From NCBI GenBank assembly GCA_015227615.1, contig JAALGZ010000007.1, positions 744,001 through 808,000 of the forward strand: a DNA stretch of 64,000 bases, written 5' to 3'. Positions 23,081 to 34,550 of the stretch are shown here, piece by piece. The stretch's first letter is position 1. Each line of letters starts with the position of its first letter. Made by a program: the position numbers and the translations under genes. Source of the stretch: Labyrinthula sp. Ha (Eukaryota; Sar; Bigyra; Labyrinthulida; Labyrinthulaceae). The notes beneath the pieces were generated by a model, which saw nothing but the letters and a program-made list of their open reading frames with translations, made no database searches and had not been told where the DNA came from.

Positions 23081-26000
23081 CTTACTGGTACTTCAAATTT
23101 GAAAACTAAGCACAAGAGTGCTATCATATTTTGCTTGAGTTTCATGTTTTAAACAGTCCAAAGAGCTTAACGTAGCATAACAGCAATATACTGAGCCATA
23201 ACCATTGCTTAATATTTGTTAGCATGTGTAGCTGATTCTACGCCTCACTACTACTACTGTGTAAACGGCCCTATTAATCGGCTATCTCTCCAAATTACCG
23301 TTGGCTAGAAATCAGGATAGTATCAAGGCAGAAAATAAAGTTAAGTGGTGGGAGAATCTATTCTTAACTTCAGTTCATTGAACTGTATCCTAATCGTGTC
23401 ACTAACGCAGTAGCAATTTTTTGCGAAGGAAAAGTCAAGCATAAAAAGTTTGTTTGAAAGCATTACAATACTCTTCAGCAACAAGTGATCTATACCACGT
23501 ATAGAAATAAAACGCATAAGAAACAAATCCACGTGGTTCACACCAGAGCCAAACCAAAGCTTTGCGATTATTCAAGCTCTATTTACTTTTATATTTCTGA
23601 AGCACAAATCCAGAAATAAGTAATAAATTGCTTTGCTTCTGTTCTTCAATCTACCTAAATACTTTCTCCAGTTTAACAGCAGAAATGTACCATCTCAATA
23701 AACACAATAACTTTGACAACATGTGCATAATCAAAGTATGAGCACAGTAGGCTGAAAAAAATAAAGCTAGAGAATGTACATCGTTTGTTTTCTGGGAATA
23801 ATATTGCTCCCTTGCATTTTACGGCAAAGTCTAAATAAATATATTTTCATATAGTTCTTACTATGAATTAATGGGACAAGAAGTTATTTGGCAGATCTAT
23901 GAAGTTTCAAGTATCAATATCCTGCTAGTTGCAAGGCCTCCTGCTATAAATAATTAGCATTATGTTAAGAAACGGTTGAAGGTGCTTTCTCTTCTCTACT
24001 TTTGCACAAATTTTCATTGCCGTTCATGATTAAGAGCGTGAAAATTTTCTTTCCGGTGGCTCGGGCTTGGTAAAGAGTTTAAGCTCTACTACCTGGCCTA
24101 GTACTTGCTTAAGCTAACATTGGAATAGTACTTGGGCAGCTACGGACTTATTTTGAGCACTTTATACAAAAAATGGAGTATAACAGACTTAAGGCTATCA
24201 AGGAATTTTACAAAATTTCCACTATGTTACACTTAGTACACCCCTATGTGCTACATCTTTTTTTCCTGTGCTAATTATCAATATCCAACCTCGTATTGAA
24301 AAAATCAATGTCCAGTAGTTGTCTTGAGTTATTTCAAGGTCTATGACAGCATAGCAGAAACAGCTTTCTTATAGCAGTGAATAACTTATTGTTACCTAAG
24401 AAATTAGCATTTGACAGTAGTAAACAGAATTCTGAGCAGATCCTCAAGTTACATAGCAGGGCACTTAAGTCACCTAGCAATGGATTGTTACTTTTATATT
24501 TCTATTAAAAAAGTCAAATGTTAAGAGTGTTGATAATTGTGGGTCTCTTGATTACTCTGAGTCTCTAATATACGACTGCATTATAATTCATTCCAATGCA
24601 AATAAAAAAAAAGCATTTTTGCAATCTTCATTTTTAGATCGTTTGAGTGGAACTCTGACAGAATTTTGCTTTGCATTAAATATATACTATATAGGTAGCA
24701 AATGAAATTTCAAAGGTCCGTTCTAGGATGAGATGCTGGTGCAAATTAGATTTTCAGAATTACGGTAATGCATAACCTGCAATTTTATATTATCCCCAAA
24801 GGAGCTGGAAAATGAAAAGAAAGTTTCATGTGCTAGTCTTCATATTTATCTCACCTTCGGGAAGAAATATTGTCAAGAAGCTTCAATGAATGCTTTTGAG
24901 GCTAGGTTGTACTACCCGAGCTTCATCCTTTTAATCGTCGTTGTGACAAAAAGCCTTGGTATGTGGAGAACCAAGAGAAACTCTAGATAAAATTGCATGA
25001 GGGAGGATTTAAAGGTTTTTCTTTCATCACTTAATAACTTGTTATCTATTTCATGGGGTACTAACTAGGGTTGGGATTTGATAGAAATAAGCAAAAATTA
25101 TTTGATATTTGTTTTGAGTCTGATTATCAATGCAAGAATTGGGGCTTTGATTCTGATTTAATTCTAATTATCAAATGATTATCAAAATTTGGATGGGCTT
25201 TGTAACCCTGTTTTGAATTGTCTAAAATTTCTTACTTGGTTTCTGCACCGTATGAAAATCTTTGAAAACTGGCCTCATGGTATGGGAATAATCCGGTGAT
25301 AGGATGAGGTCGGCCAATGTGGCGAATTTTCTAAAATTATGCGAACGGTGCACAAGTGAAAAACTTTTTTTGGCGGTTTGGTCCAGGGCCTTGTGACGCA
25401 GCTTTGTATGGACCACCAATTGGTTATCAATAATCACTCAAAATTGTTAGGAAATTGTCAGAACCAATCAAAAAGAAAGATATAAGAAAATTTCTCATTG
25501 ATAAATTTTAAGTAACTTAAACCCCATCCATGGCAGTTACTACTTAGCAGTAGAGGGAATTTGGGAAATTTGGTATTGGCTATTTAATGAAAGCCAAATC
25601 TTAGACAAATGAATAAATAGATCAAGCTTGCCGCAAGTAGAACAAATCTTCACATCTTGTTGAAAGACTTATTTAGTTCCCTTTGGCAAATGATAGTTCA
25701 TTTGAATCTATGATGTCACACATCATTTAACTTAGCATTTAAATTTGATTCTTTTCTAGTCTTAGCTTTCGGATTGACTTACTGATTTTTCAAGTGTATC
25801 TGAGCTAAATCAATGAACAGACAATTTTTGCCTAGTTTCTTGCCTATCGTCTCCTCGGGGTATCTAAAACCCTTTTCAATCTCTGTGGGGCACAAAATTC
25901 TGTCCCCTACTGCAGCGAAATTGCTCTTGAATGCAGCGATAAAGAAATAATATATTATTCAGTCTTCAGCTTTGCTCACATCTAGAGCCTCATACTGGGA

Positions 26001-26876
26001 AACAATCAATAGAATTTGCGATGCTATAGGTGAAACTATTTTATACTGCAGTGCACTCGCTGTCTGCTAGTGATACCAAAGCGCATAATCATCTATTTAA
26101 ATAGACAATATTGGTAGCAAGGATGATCGTTGAAATGATAAATCCCTGAATTTTTCTAAGCTAATTTAGGACAAGTTGTTGAGTGATGATGAAAATTTTG
26201 CCCGACTAAGGCACCGTGATCTATGATTCAGAATGCAGTTTCCAAATTATGCTCCAAACCGTTGATTTCATACTCTACAATCATGCATGATGGCTTTTAA
26301 TTAATCTTCATTCGGTTTTTAAGCTTTAATTTCATTTTCTTTCTCTCTCTAGTTTTACGTTAACTAGTAACTATATCTAGGCTACATGTCGCTAAAGGTA
26401 TTAAATTCATAAAATACTTTGCACGAGACCACCATTGTAGAATAAGACTTTTTGAAGAATGCTTCAACATATAGCTGTGATAAATGAGATAACATAGGAA
26501 CATTTTAGAGAAAAAACCGAAGGAGTTTAAGTATGTCGTTTACACATGCCAGTTGGAGTGGCAAGAACAGATTCCTGACAGCATCCATTGGCTGGATCAA
26601 GCAACCTGAAAATTTATGCCTACTGTTAAGCTACTGCTAGTTTCAGTTGTTCTGTGTCTCATTATTGCTATAAGACAAACCTATTCGCGCATAATGTAAT
26701 AAATTTGTTCCCAGCTCGCCTTCTGTTTAACAACACTGAGTAAGGTCTTACAAACTTCAAGAAGAGCTTACGAAAGAAGATTGTTTTTAGATGCAACAAA
26801 ATTCTTTAATTCTCAAAGTTTTTAAGAACAGTGAGTGACAGAGGTGGAAATCGAGTTGAAAACAAAGAGTTACTGC
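23081..26876. other. Gene-poor AT-rich stretch
   Basis: Nearly 3.8 kb with only short open frames on both strands and none resembling a known protein. It contains the possible hAT-type short repeat at 25073-25210. The last 100 bp lie just downstream of the dUTPase stop codon. Confidence 0.45.
25073..25210. repeat. Possible short non-autonomous DNA transposon
   Basis: Begins AGGGTTGGGATTTGATAG and ends GGGCTTTGTAACCCT, so the outermost six bases form an inverted repeat with GGG/CCC close by. The interior is rich in ATTATCAAA/TTTGATTCTGATTT words in both orientations. hAT-type MITEs in many eukaryotes start with (C)AGGGTT. No eight-base target duplication is visible, so the call is tentative. 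Confidence 0.25.
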
Positions 26877-27388
26877 TTACTCATCAAGCTTAGGTTTTTT
26901 CACCTCAGCGACACCAGTACTTCCAAACCCACCATCTCCTCTAACCGTTTCAGGAAGCTCGTCTGTTTCTTTTGGCTCAAGCAACATAATTCTTTCTATA
27001 ATAAGCTGAGCTATTCTATCACCTTTTTTTACTTCATAATCTTTATCGCTCAAGTTAAAGAGAATTACACCAACGTTCCCCCTATAGTCACTGTCTACAA
27101 CTCCTGCTCCAACATCAATTGAATGTTTATATGCTAATCCAGAGCGAGGTGCAATTCTAGCATAGGTACCTTCTGGACAAGCAACAGCAAGGTCTATAAC
27201 CATTAACTAGTAAACAGAAATACCTGTCTTGATCATAGTTTGACCCCTCTTTGGCACTACTCCATCATAAGCAGCATACAAATCTAAACTACGCATAAGT
27301 AAAAAGTTCATATTTACCCTGCTGAGTATTTAGAACCTCGTGTTGGTATGGTGGCACAATCTGTAAGCTTTTTGAATAGCAGTGACAT
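26877..27388 (-). CDS. dUTP diphosphatase (dUTPase), trimeric type
   Basis: Three exons, 27388-27318, 27288-27224 and 27193-26877, joined across introns of 29 and 30 nt to give 150 residues, the normal length. All five trimeric dUTPase motifs are present in order: AGLDLYAA (~23-30), [28 protein letters not shown] and the C-terminal GDGGFGSTG. The catalytic Asp sits in motif 3 (VDSDYRG). The enzyme hydrolyses dUTP to dUMP and pyrophosphate, keeping uracil out of DNA. The splice sites are fixed by motif 1 and by [13 protein letters not shown]. Intron 2 has a multiple-of-three length and holds an in-frame TAG. The gene diverges from the C9orf85-like gene, with 83 bp between start codons. C-terminal residues (VKKPKLDE) are basic and could be a nuclear signal. 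Confidence 0.95.
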
Positions 27389-27471
27389 TCTTTTTCTTTT
27401 CTTTATAAGTTTTGATCTTTTAACTGTTAGTTATAACTGAAATTTAATTTCCCAAAATTCATAAACAAAAT
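27389..27471. promoter_or_regulatory. Shared divergent promoter, dUTPase / C9orf85-like
   Basis: Only 83 bp separate the two start codons, so both promoters and leaders must fit here or overlap the opposite gene. The sequence is T-rich toward the dUTPase side and A-rich toward the other. AACTGTTAGTTATAACTGAA contains a nearly symmetrical AGTTATAACT core at 27428-27437. Confidence 0.5.
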
Positions 27472-28008
27472 ATGTCAACTGCAAAAGGAGGAGTCCATTC
27501 AAAGCAACCAGCTCACCAAAATACCTTTGCTTTTAAACACAACCCCGGAAGTAAAAAAACAAAAAGAATACTTGGCATTATCCATACCCACTTGTGCTCA
27601 AGATGCTCAGAGATAATTAACTGGCGTAAGACCTATCGAAAATACAAACCACATAAAAGCTCGAAACCACCTTCAAAGTGTAGATTCTGCAATCAACCAA
27701 ATGTTTCCCTAGCTTATCATAATATATGCAATCAGTGCTCTAACTCAAGAAAATGTTGTGCAAAATGTATGAAATCCTTTGATGAAGTTACTGAAAGCAC
27801 TGATCAGAAACCTGAAAGAAGGATCAGAAAGACTGAAGAAATCATGCGCTATATTGAAAAACAAGGTCTTAAAGAACGTGAAAAGAGAAGTCTTATACGC
27901 AAAATAGAAAAAGGTTCTGTAAGGGTATTCCAAAACAAGACGACGTTGGAAGTTGAGTTTAGAAAAGTAGAGCCCAAAATTGACAAGATGGAGTTAACTA
28001 GTGAGTAA
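27472..28008 (+). CDS. C9orf85-like (DUF2039) zinc-binding protein
   Basis: A 178-residue protein. Its first 100 residues match the C9orf85/DUF2039 family: [10 protein letters not shown] near the N-terminus, then [40 protein letters not shown] and CCAKC, giving four CxxC pairs likely to bind zinc. The family's function is not known; it is a conserved small eukaryotic protein. The C-terminal half is charged and helical ([20 protein letters not shown]). The stop codon lies 29 bp before the PPCS start. A consensus GTGAGT donor at 28001, just before the stop, could splice into PPCS in frame, so the C-terminus has two possible forms. Confidence 0.85.
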   Translation: MSTAKGGVHSKQPAHQNTFAFKHNPGSKKTKRILGIIHTHLCSRCSEIINWRKTYRKYKPHKSSKPPSKCRFCNQPNVSLAYHNICNQCSNSRKCCAKCMKSFDEVTESTDQKPERRIRKTEEIMRYIEKQGLKEREKRSLIRKIEKGSVRVFQNKTTLEVEFRKVEPKIDKMELTSE

Positions 28009-28037
28009 AGTTTACTCTATTGAGAAAACTGGTAGTA

Positions 28038-28916
28038 ATGGTTGAAAATGAATTGGAAGAAATATTAAGTGAGTGCAACAAAGAGTCATTCGCAACACTC
28101 AAGGTGCAACTTGAAAACTTTCTTTCCTTGCATAAGGATAAGAAGATAGTACTTGTTAGCTCTGGTGGCACCACTGTCCCCTTGGAGAGAAACACAGTTC
28201 GCTTCTTGGACAATTTCTCCTCTGGAACTAGAGGTGCAAGATCTGTTGAATATTTCTTGAAGAAAGGATTTGCTGTTGTGTTTTTAAACCGACCATCATC
28301 AGCCAGGCCTTTTTTGCACAGGGTCTCATTGGAGACAATTGCATTGGAATCTTTGCCGATAGAAAATCTCGATATCTTTGAAAGTTTTAGAGCTCTAAGA
28401 CAAAATATGCTGTCAGTGGAATTTGTGACAATCAATGAGTACCTGTTTCTTCTTCGCGAATTAGTTCTCCTGCTCAGTCAATTTAATGCAGGTGAGTTTC
28501 TCTTGTACTCTGCTGCAGCTGTCAGCGATTATTACATTCCCAGTGAAAGTTTGGCTACCCATAAGATACAAAGCTCTGAAGGCAACGTCACAGGCAGTAA
28601 AGATTTAACAATTGTTATGAAACCAGTTCCCAAGACACTTAGAACACTGGTTAAACAATGGGCGCCTAATGCTTTCGTTGTTAGTTTTAAACTCGAGACG
28701 GATGAAAATATTCTAATCAAAAAAGCAAAAGGAGCTATAGAGAGTTATGGAGTAAATCTAGTAGTTGCCAACGAGCTGCATAGCCGATATCGCCAAGTGT
28801 GGCTTGTTACGAAAGAAGATGTCAAAAAGATTTCTATAACTGGAGAGAAGGGTGACGAGCTGGAACCCTATTTTCTAGATCCAATAATAGAAGCAATGAG
28901 CAGCCCTAACAGTTAA
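28038..28916 (+). CDS. PPCS: Phosphopantothenate-cysteine ligase (CoaB, eukaryotic type)
   Basis: A 292-residue frame from ATG 28038. It forms 4'-phosphopantothenoylcysteine from phosphopantothenate and cysteine in the second step of coenzyme A synthesis from pantothenate. Family signatures are present: [20 protein letters not shown] (~38-57), [27 protein letters not shown], then [14 protein letters not shown] (~160) and [19 protein letters not shown] (~235). This is the single-domain eukaryotic enzyme, without the CoaC decarboxylase fused to it in bacteria. It starts 29 bp after the DUF2039 stop, which suggests either a very compact promoter, a dicistronic message or a spliced fusion. Confidence 0.94.
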   Translation: MVENELEEILSECNKESFATLKVQLENFLSLHKDKKIVLVSSGGTTVPLERNTVRFLDNFSSGTRGARSVEYFLKKGFAVVFLNRPSSARPFLHRVSLETIALESLPIENLDIFESFRALRQNMLSVEFVTINEYLFLLRELVLLLSQFNAGEFLLYSAAAVSDYYIPSESLATHKIQSSEGNVTGSKDLTIVMKPVPKTLRTLVKQWAPNAFVVSFKLETDENILIKKAKGAIESYGVNLVVANELHSRYRQVWLVTKEDVKKISITGEKGDELEPYFLDPIIEAMSSPNS

Positions 28917-29315
28917 CAAGATATTGTTGATTAAGGTGTAAGCTTTACCTTCCTTGCCAGCATAACTTCTTTCTGATTCTTGTTATATAGCAACTTCGTA
29001 GTTATGTGATAACTTCGTGCGGGATTGGTATTTTTGAAGTAAAAACAGCGATAAATATGCCTCTTGAGGCGCAGTCAACATCTGTGGAGGCATATTCATA
29101 GTTGCTAGAAAATCTATGAAAAGTTTTTTTTCTAGAAAACCAGAGCCATAGAAATAATAGAGAATATACTACAGACTACGAATGTAAGATGCAAATATGT
29201 TCTAATCTATTATCACAAAGAGTGGGTTAAAGGTTAGTAATAAGTCCGAACCTGGTGCATTCAGAACTGTCACAATGATTATTTCTCTAGACCAGGCTAG
29301 TGAACTAGTACTTTC
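28917..29315. other. Short intergenic stretch
   Basis: Downstream of PPCS; AT-rich and without a recognisable coding segment. Confidence 0.4.
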
Positions 29316-29694
29316 TTAGATATTGCGGTCTTTTATATGTATTATGTCTCCGGAATTGTACTTCAAAATGACCTTGCCATTCATTTCGAAGGTATCTTCT
29401 TGAGGTGTTCTTGTAAACCAATTTACCTTCCATCTTCAGTTTCTTCTTCTTGATCTGGTTCAGATGTGCATGAACTCAACCAATGAAAGAAAGGTTAAAC
29501 GTGCAAACATATTAGTTAGCTATTATTTCATATTTTAAGTTGTCTTTAAGTAGTTTATGGACAAATGGTTAAGAACTGGAACACTCATAGCGCTATTCTT
29601 GAACAGAAACTCTTGTCTTTGCTCTCAAGAATCTAGACAGAAAAACGAAACCATAAAAGAGCATAGAAATACCGTATAGAGTAGTAATCCACAT
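29316..29694 (-). other. Coding-like fragments, possible small spliced gene
   Basis: Downstream of the 752-residue membrane protein on the same strand, 25 bp after its stop, ATG 29694 opens a 33-codon frame with a hydrophobic N-terminus (MWITTLYGISMLFYGFVFLS) and a basic end. Further on, a Ser/Glu-rich piece (SCTSEPDQEEETEDG) and a piece ending GKVILKYNSGDIIHIKD then TAA at 29316-29318 look coding, but in different frames. With introns of about 30 nt common here these could be exons of one small membrane protein. I could not find one consistent set of splice sites, so no CDS is proposed. Confidence 0.2.
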
Positions 29695-29719
29695 TATTTT
29701 ACTAGATCTCTGTGTTCTG

Positions 29720-31978
29720 TTACGCATCAAGTTCTCTATAGATTTCCCTTTTCTCTGCTCTTATCCTTTGGCGGCTTTTCTTTCGCTTACCAAGACCTAT
29801 CTGAGGTTCAGGAACATTGACTTCAACTTGTTCTTGTGCATCAATCTTTGGATTATTTGATATAAGTCTTGAATTGGAACGCTTCCTACGACCTCTTTTT
29901 CTCCTTTTAAAACTTTTTTCACTTTCTTCACTAATTTCAGATTCGAGCTGATATTTTAAATGCGCTTCATATTTTGTAACACTTTTATTTCTAACCCAAT
30001 TCAATTCTCCCTTTCTAAACTGCTTATAACCAATCTGAAACAAAAATAAAGCAATTATACCTATAATTGGAATAATTAACCTTCCTAGTACTATCGGTGA
30101 ACTACTTGACTCATTCTTAATAGTAAGTGGAAAAATTGCCCTTTGATATACAAAATCCTGTTCAAAAATGGCATAATTTAACAAGAGCTCAACAGGAATA
30201 GAATTATCATCCCCATCAAATATCTGAACCTTTATTCTTTCCATGAGTTGGTTTATTATGGAAAGCGGAGCAACAATGGTTATACTTTGGTCAATACCAC
30301 ATCCATTAAAGACACACAGAGAATTTCCGTTTTCGCTTCCTTCAGTTCTAATAATGAGACTATTTTCATTTTCTATAAACTCATTTCCACCAATTTCAAG
30401 AGAAATTCTTCCAATATTCTTATTCTCAGAGCTCAATATTATCTCTACAACGATATTTCTTAGTTCTTTATCTACATCCTCAAAAACTATAGGTCCAGGT
30501 TCTAAATCAGTAAGAAAAACTTCTGTATCCAAGAGGTTTACAAACTCATATTCAAACACTTGATTCAAACTAACTGTTTCAGTAGTATTGAACTCAAACT
30601 TGTTTCTTACCCAAATTGCTTGTCCAAACGTATGTGCCGCAGGGCTAAGTTTTCCTCCACCGAACAATCTATAATGTATCTCAATTGGGCAACCACCTGC
30701 AAAGCTGTCGTTGCAATCATTGATTGGATTAGATAAGATATTTTGCACTGTGTATCCTTCATCACAAAGATTTCCAACGCACTTAAGTTCATCTAAGATC
30801 CCAGAATTCTCCTCTATAGAACGTGCACATAAGAATTGAGATGTATCACTACATATAGGAAAATCCGCTAAATTAAAAAAGTTTTCTCTCGGAACAAATT
30901 GAACTTCGAAGGAATTTACAGGGAGTGCGAATCCAAAAATACCGAAACCACCTACATTTTCCGTAAGCAGTTCCTCAGTGATAATAATATCTTCCCCAGC
31001 TTCAGGATCAAAATAACTTAGAACTCCAATACTCTCATCCAACAAAGGAGGAACAAATATTAAAGTTTGGTCTTGTTCTGAGCAAGAAGAGCTTGCAGTT
31101 TTACACAGTGTGTCCACTCCTGTTAGTGTAAGAACTAAAGCCTCTTCCTCATCAGTAACTGCTTCACAAGGTGTTCCTCCTATTTTTCCACAACCCACAA
31201 CCAAGTTTGAAAAAACATTCACAGTAGCTGAACCAACATTAGTTTTAAGTCCTTGACTGTTCACGGCAATGTATTCAAAGTTTTCTGAAGCAATAAGACC
31301 TGAGTCGTTCACTTCAGTTCCTTCATTAAAAGCCTTATAACATACATCAGCTGTAAAGCGAAACTGTTGTTCTGGATCCCGCAGGCTGGAGATTTGTATA
31401 GGTGGAGAAAGTACATTATCTTCGGGCAAATCAGCTGCCAAACAATCGAATAGAAACCCAACTGGTTCACTTATTGTCTCTGAATTTGAGAGTTCAAAAT
31501 GTGTTGGAAAAAACTTAATTCCTTCTACACCAGGATCAGCTTCAGCAACTAAACTGAGAGTAATGGAAGTTGTGCTTGCAAGAGGAACATTTGAAGATGT
31601 ATCTTGAACGGTTGCTGTGATGTTCAACTCGGGTAGTTCAGTTGTTTGGAGACTCCTTGAGCGTAAGAACATGTAACTGGAACTCCGATCATGTCTTAAA
31701 CTAGTATGAAGATTAAGCTTAGTTTCTAAGCTTGTCTTGAGAGAAGAACCAAGTTCAGGATTTTGGGTGAGGGACTCAGTCTGTGAAGTTCCAAAGTTCT
31801 CAAAGCCAAGATCTTCCTTCGCAGATGCGGAAGATGGAGAAATATTTCTTAGCAAGATACTGGAAAGGCTCTGTGACATATTTTTTTCTCCTACAGATGC
31901 AGTGTTTTCACGTTTTTCTTTGCACGTTACAAGACTGATCAACAACAGCAGTGTGTATAAAAAAGACTTAACTTTCAT
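29720..31978 (-). CDS. Type I single-pass membrane protein, family unknown
   Basis: A 752-residue intronless frame from ATG 31978. It starts with a signal peptide (MKVKSFLYTLLLLISLVTC). The outer part is about 600 residues, rich in Ser, Glu and Asn with scattered cysteine pairs and beta-sheet-like stretches. Two segments look like repeats of one another: one around LTGVDTLCKTASSSCSEQ then QTLIFVPP, the other around CVFNGCGIDQSITIVAP. This suggests tandem Ig- or cadherin-like domains, though no family is certain. One membrane span (IIPIIGIIALFLFQI) lies at about residues 628-649. The 103-residue cytosolic tail is strongly basic (FKRRKRGRRKR and RKKSRQRIRAEKR). Probably a surface receptor or adhesion protein; function is not known. 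Confidence 0.8.
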   Translation of the reverse strand: MKVKSFLYTLLLLISLVTCKEKRENTASVGEKNMSQSLSSILLRNISPSSASAKEDLGFENFGTSQTESLTQNPELGSSLKTSLETKLNLHTSLRHDRSSSYMFLRSRSLQTTELPELNITATVQDTSSNVPLASTTSITLSLVAEADPGVEGIKFFPTHFELSNSETISEPVGFLFDCLAADLPEDNVLSPPIQISSLRDPEQQFRFTADVCYKAFNEGTEVNDSGLIASENFEYIAVNSQGLKTNVGSATVNVFSNLVVGCGKIGGTPCEAVTDEEEALVLTLTGVDTLCKTASSSCSEQDQTLIFVPPLLDESIGVLSYFDPEAGEDIIITEELLTENVGGFGIFGFALPVNSFEVQFVPRENFFNLADFPICSDTSQFLCARSIEENSGILDELKCVGNLCDEGYTVQNILSNPINDCNDSFAGGCPIEIHYRLFGGGKLSPAAHTFGQAIWVRNKFEFNTTETVSLNQVFEYEFVNLLDTEVFLTDLEPGPIVFEDVDKELRNIVVEIILSSENKNIGRISLEIGGNEFIENENSLIIRTEGSENGNSLCVFNGCGIDQSITIVAPLSIINQLMERIKVQIFDGDDNSIPVELLLNYAIFEQDFVYQRAIFPLTIKNESSSSPIVLGRLIIPIIGIIALFLFQIGYKQFRKGELNWVRNKSVTKYEAHLKYQLESEISEESEKSFKRRKRGRRKRSNSRLISNNPKIDAQEQVEVNVPEPQIGLGKRKKSRQRIRAEKREIYRELDA

Positions 31979-34550
31979 ATGTATTGTAAGCTATCCTTCT
32001 TGTTCTTAGAGGACGTATTCTTGTAATTATATAATAAACTGTGTTTATTAAGTACTACAAGAATACATGCAGTTTTACTGTTCTGTTCCTATTAGTTGTT
32101 TGTTTTACGTTCCACAGGAATTTGCAACTTGTGTTCCAGATTCCCATGTTTCGAGAAAAATGTTCAAATCTTTTCGAGACAAGAATTTCATATTTCCCGA
32201 AAGCTACGATATTTTCTACGCTTAACTAGGTATTCGCTTGCGTCGAGAATACCAAAGTTGTTATCAAGTCAAGGGACAAAAGTTGTAGATTCTTGATGTC
32301 CCGTATCGAACGTTACATGGCTTATCCCTCTACTTGCTTTTACAGTATTAGTAGTCTTTCCTATTATGTATACAAAATAGAGTGCACGTCAAGTAACTTG
32401 AAAAAAGAATCATATAGCCCTTCAAAACTACAGGAGCGCACAATGTGAGAACTGAAGGGAGTTATTTGCGGCAGAGTGTCATTGATCATACACATTCGAA
32501 TGCAAGAACGTGTTTAGCCCCTACTCATGAATTTAAATTAAGGCATAAGTATGCACGAAGAACAACAAAAAGTGTTTTAAATCTTGCAGTATTGGGTATT
32601 TTAGGTTGCTAGAACATTGAAGCATTAGGTAATGGAAGTTTTTCTCCACTAGACTGAGTTCTACACTTGCTTAGCTTGAGTTTAACCAAATTCAGTTTAT
32701 CAAAATGCAGAATACGGCGTTGAACCTTTGTACTATCACAAAGCAAGTAGATTAACTATTAATGTAAACAGGATTGAACAAATGGTAAATATAAGCTAGG
32801 GTAGCTGAAATGTACTTTTCATACTGAGATAGAAAAAGTGTTTACAAGCGGCAAAAAGGCTCTAGAAAAAGTAAAATGCACCTTGTATTGGGTAAGACAC
32901 AACTTTTTAGATATAAATTGAATTTACCTAGTTTTTCCCTTGCTACATATTAACTCAGGGTTTTACACCAGCCTGCTGAATATTCTTGACAGCCTGAGGA
33001 TGGTACCTGACATACATCAAAGTATTTATAGTCAACCAGTAAAGAAAAATTATTAACTCTTTACTTTGTGTCTTTTTTCAGTTAGACAAATCATGGATTA
33101 TCAAACAATATTTTTTCTTTTTTATAACTAGATAAAGGAAACGAGGATCACGCTAGAATTGATTGATGCTCCAATCTTTCTCTGTGGAAATGATACGCGG
33201 AGGTATTCCCCTTCTTTGGTGAGAATCTATCACTATTTCTAAAGGCCGAAACCTTTTCTTCAAACCTCTGAACATTGAGTATATGGTCTTAACTAGAAGT
33301 TATCTTAGGATAGTACAAGTGAATATTCACTCTGTTGAAGTATTGTTGCATTACATTTGGATAAGCCTAAGCAAACTTTCTAGCTATTGCTTAAGGGCTC
33401 TAAAGAGCTTGAGATATATCTTTGCAAAGAATTTCTTCGAAATGGCCCGTTTCATGTTTCTCAAAATATAGAATTTAGTGGATAACCAATTCTTTTTTGA
33501 AGCGCTACCCCCGCATTAGTTAAAAAAGTAAATGTTCCTTCTATGTCTCAATTGTTCTCCATTGTTCTTCATTGGCTTTACTGATGAGTGTGATCTTTGT
33601 TGCTATGCTAGCTACGAAAATCTGTTTTCTTACCTAGTTCTGGTTATTCTAGTTAACTAGCGGCAATATAAATTGTATAAAGTAGGAGAGAAAGTAGATA
33701 GAAAGATTTTTTAAAGTTCTTAATTACTGTTGCTTAATATATTATTTTGTCTCGACTCCTATTGTTGAGACGAAAATATAATACCCAATGTGAGTCCTGT
33801 CACCAGCTCCAAGGACTTCTTTTCTTACTTTTCTGTCACAATTCACCAGCTAAGCATTACCATAAGAGTATTCTCTTTCTGTAACTCTTTTCCCCAAAGC
33901 CGAGTAGCTACCCATCTGTGCGAAAAATTAAGTTTTCTTTTTCAATATTTAATAACCATACTTAAATATGAAAATATTGACCTCATAAACTACACAATTT
34001 TCAAAGTAATCAGAGGATTAATATGAATTGAAAACTATTGCTAAACAGCTCTCACTTTGATTTAGACATTGTGTTAACCAGCTTCTAGGGACGAAACTGT
34101 GGGTAATGAAAATTGTCCCAAGTGCCTAATCACTACTATAACAAATTATTAGCGACAACTCATTCTAAGGTAATGTTGAGACAATTATTTACCTATCAAA
34201 ACGTGGTACTATATGTTTTTTCTTCCTCGGCATCATCGTCCTTACCCCCGTTTCTGGATTGTTGAAATTGTCTACCACTCCTATTGAAAGTTTATAGCCT
34301 TACTTAGGAACCTCATACTTTGCCGTCCTATTTGAGAAACGTTTATTTGTTTCGCCTGAAGCTTACATCTTTTTCTTAAACACATTGCAAATTATTAAGC
34401 TATGTTATGAAACTTAAGAATCTAAAAGAATGGCAAACTTGACAGCGCCTCATTTGAAGTAGGATTCAAAGGCTTAACAAGGACCACAAAATCGAACATT
34501 GTGTTTAATTACGCCAAAGGCTTTGATCCTTCAACTTCAAAGGAGCAGTC
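31979..34550. other. Intergenic, nothing recognised
   Basis: About 2.6 kb of AT-rich DNA. Frames of 60-80 codons at 32041-32296, 33283-33471 and 33790-34026 have no coding character beyond length and match no family. Confidence 0.45.
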
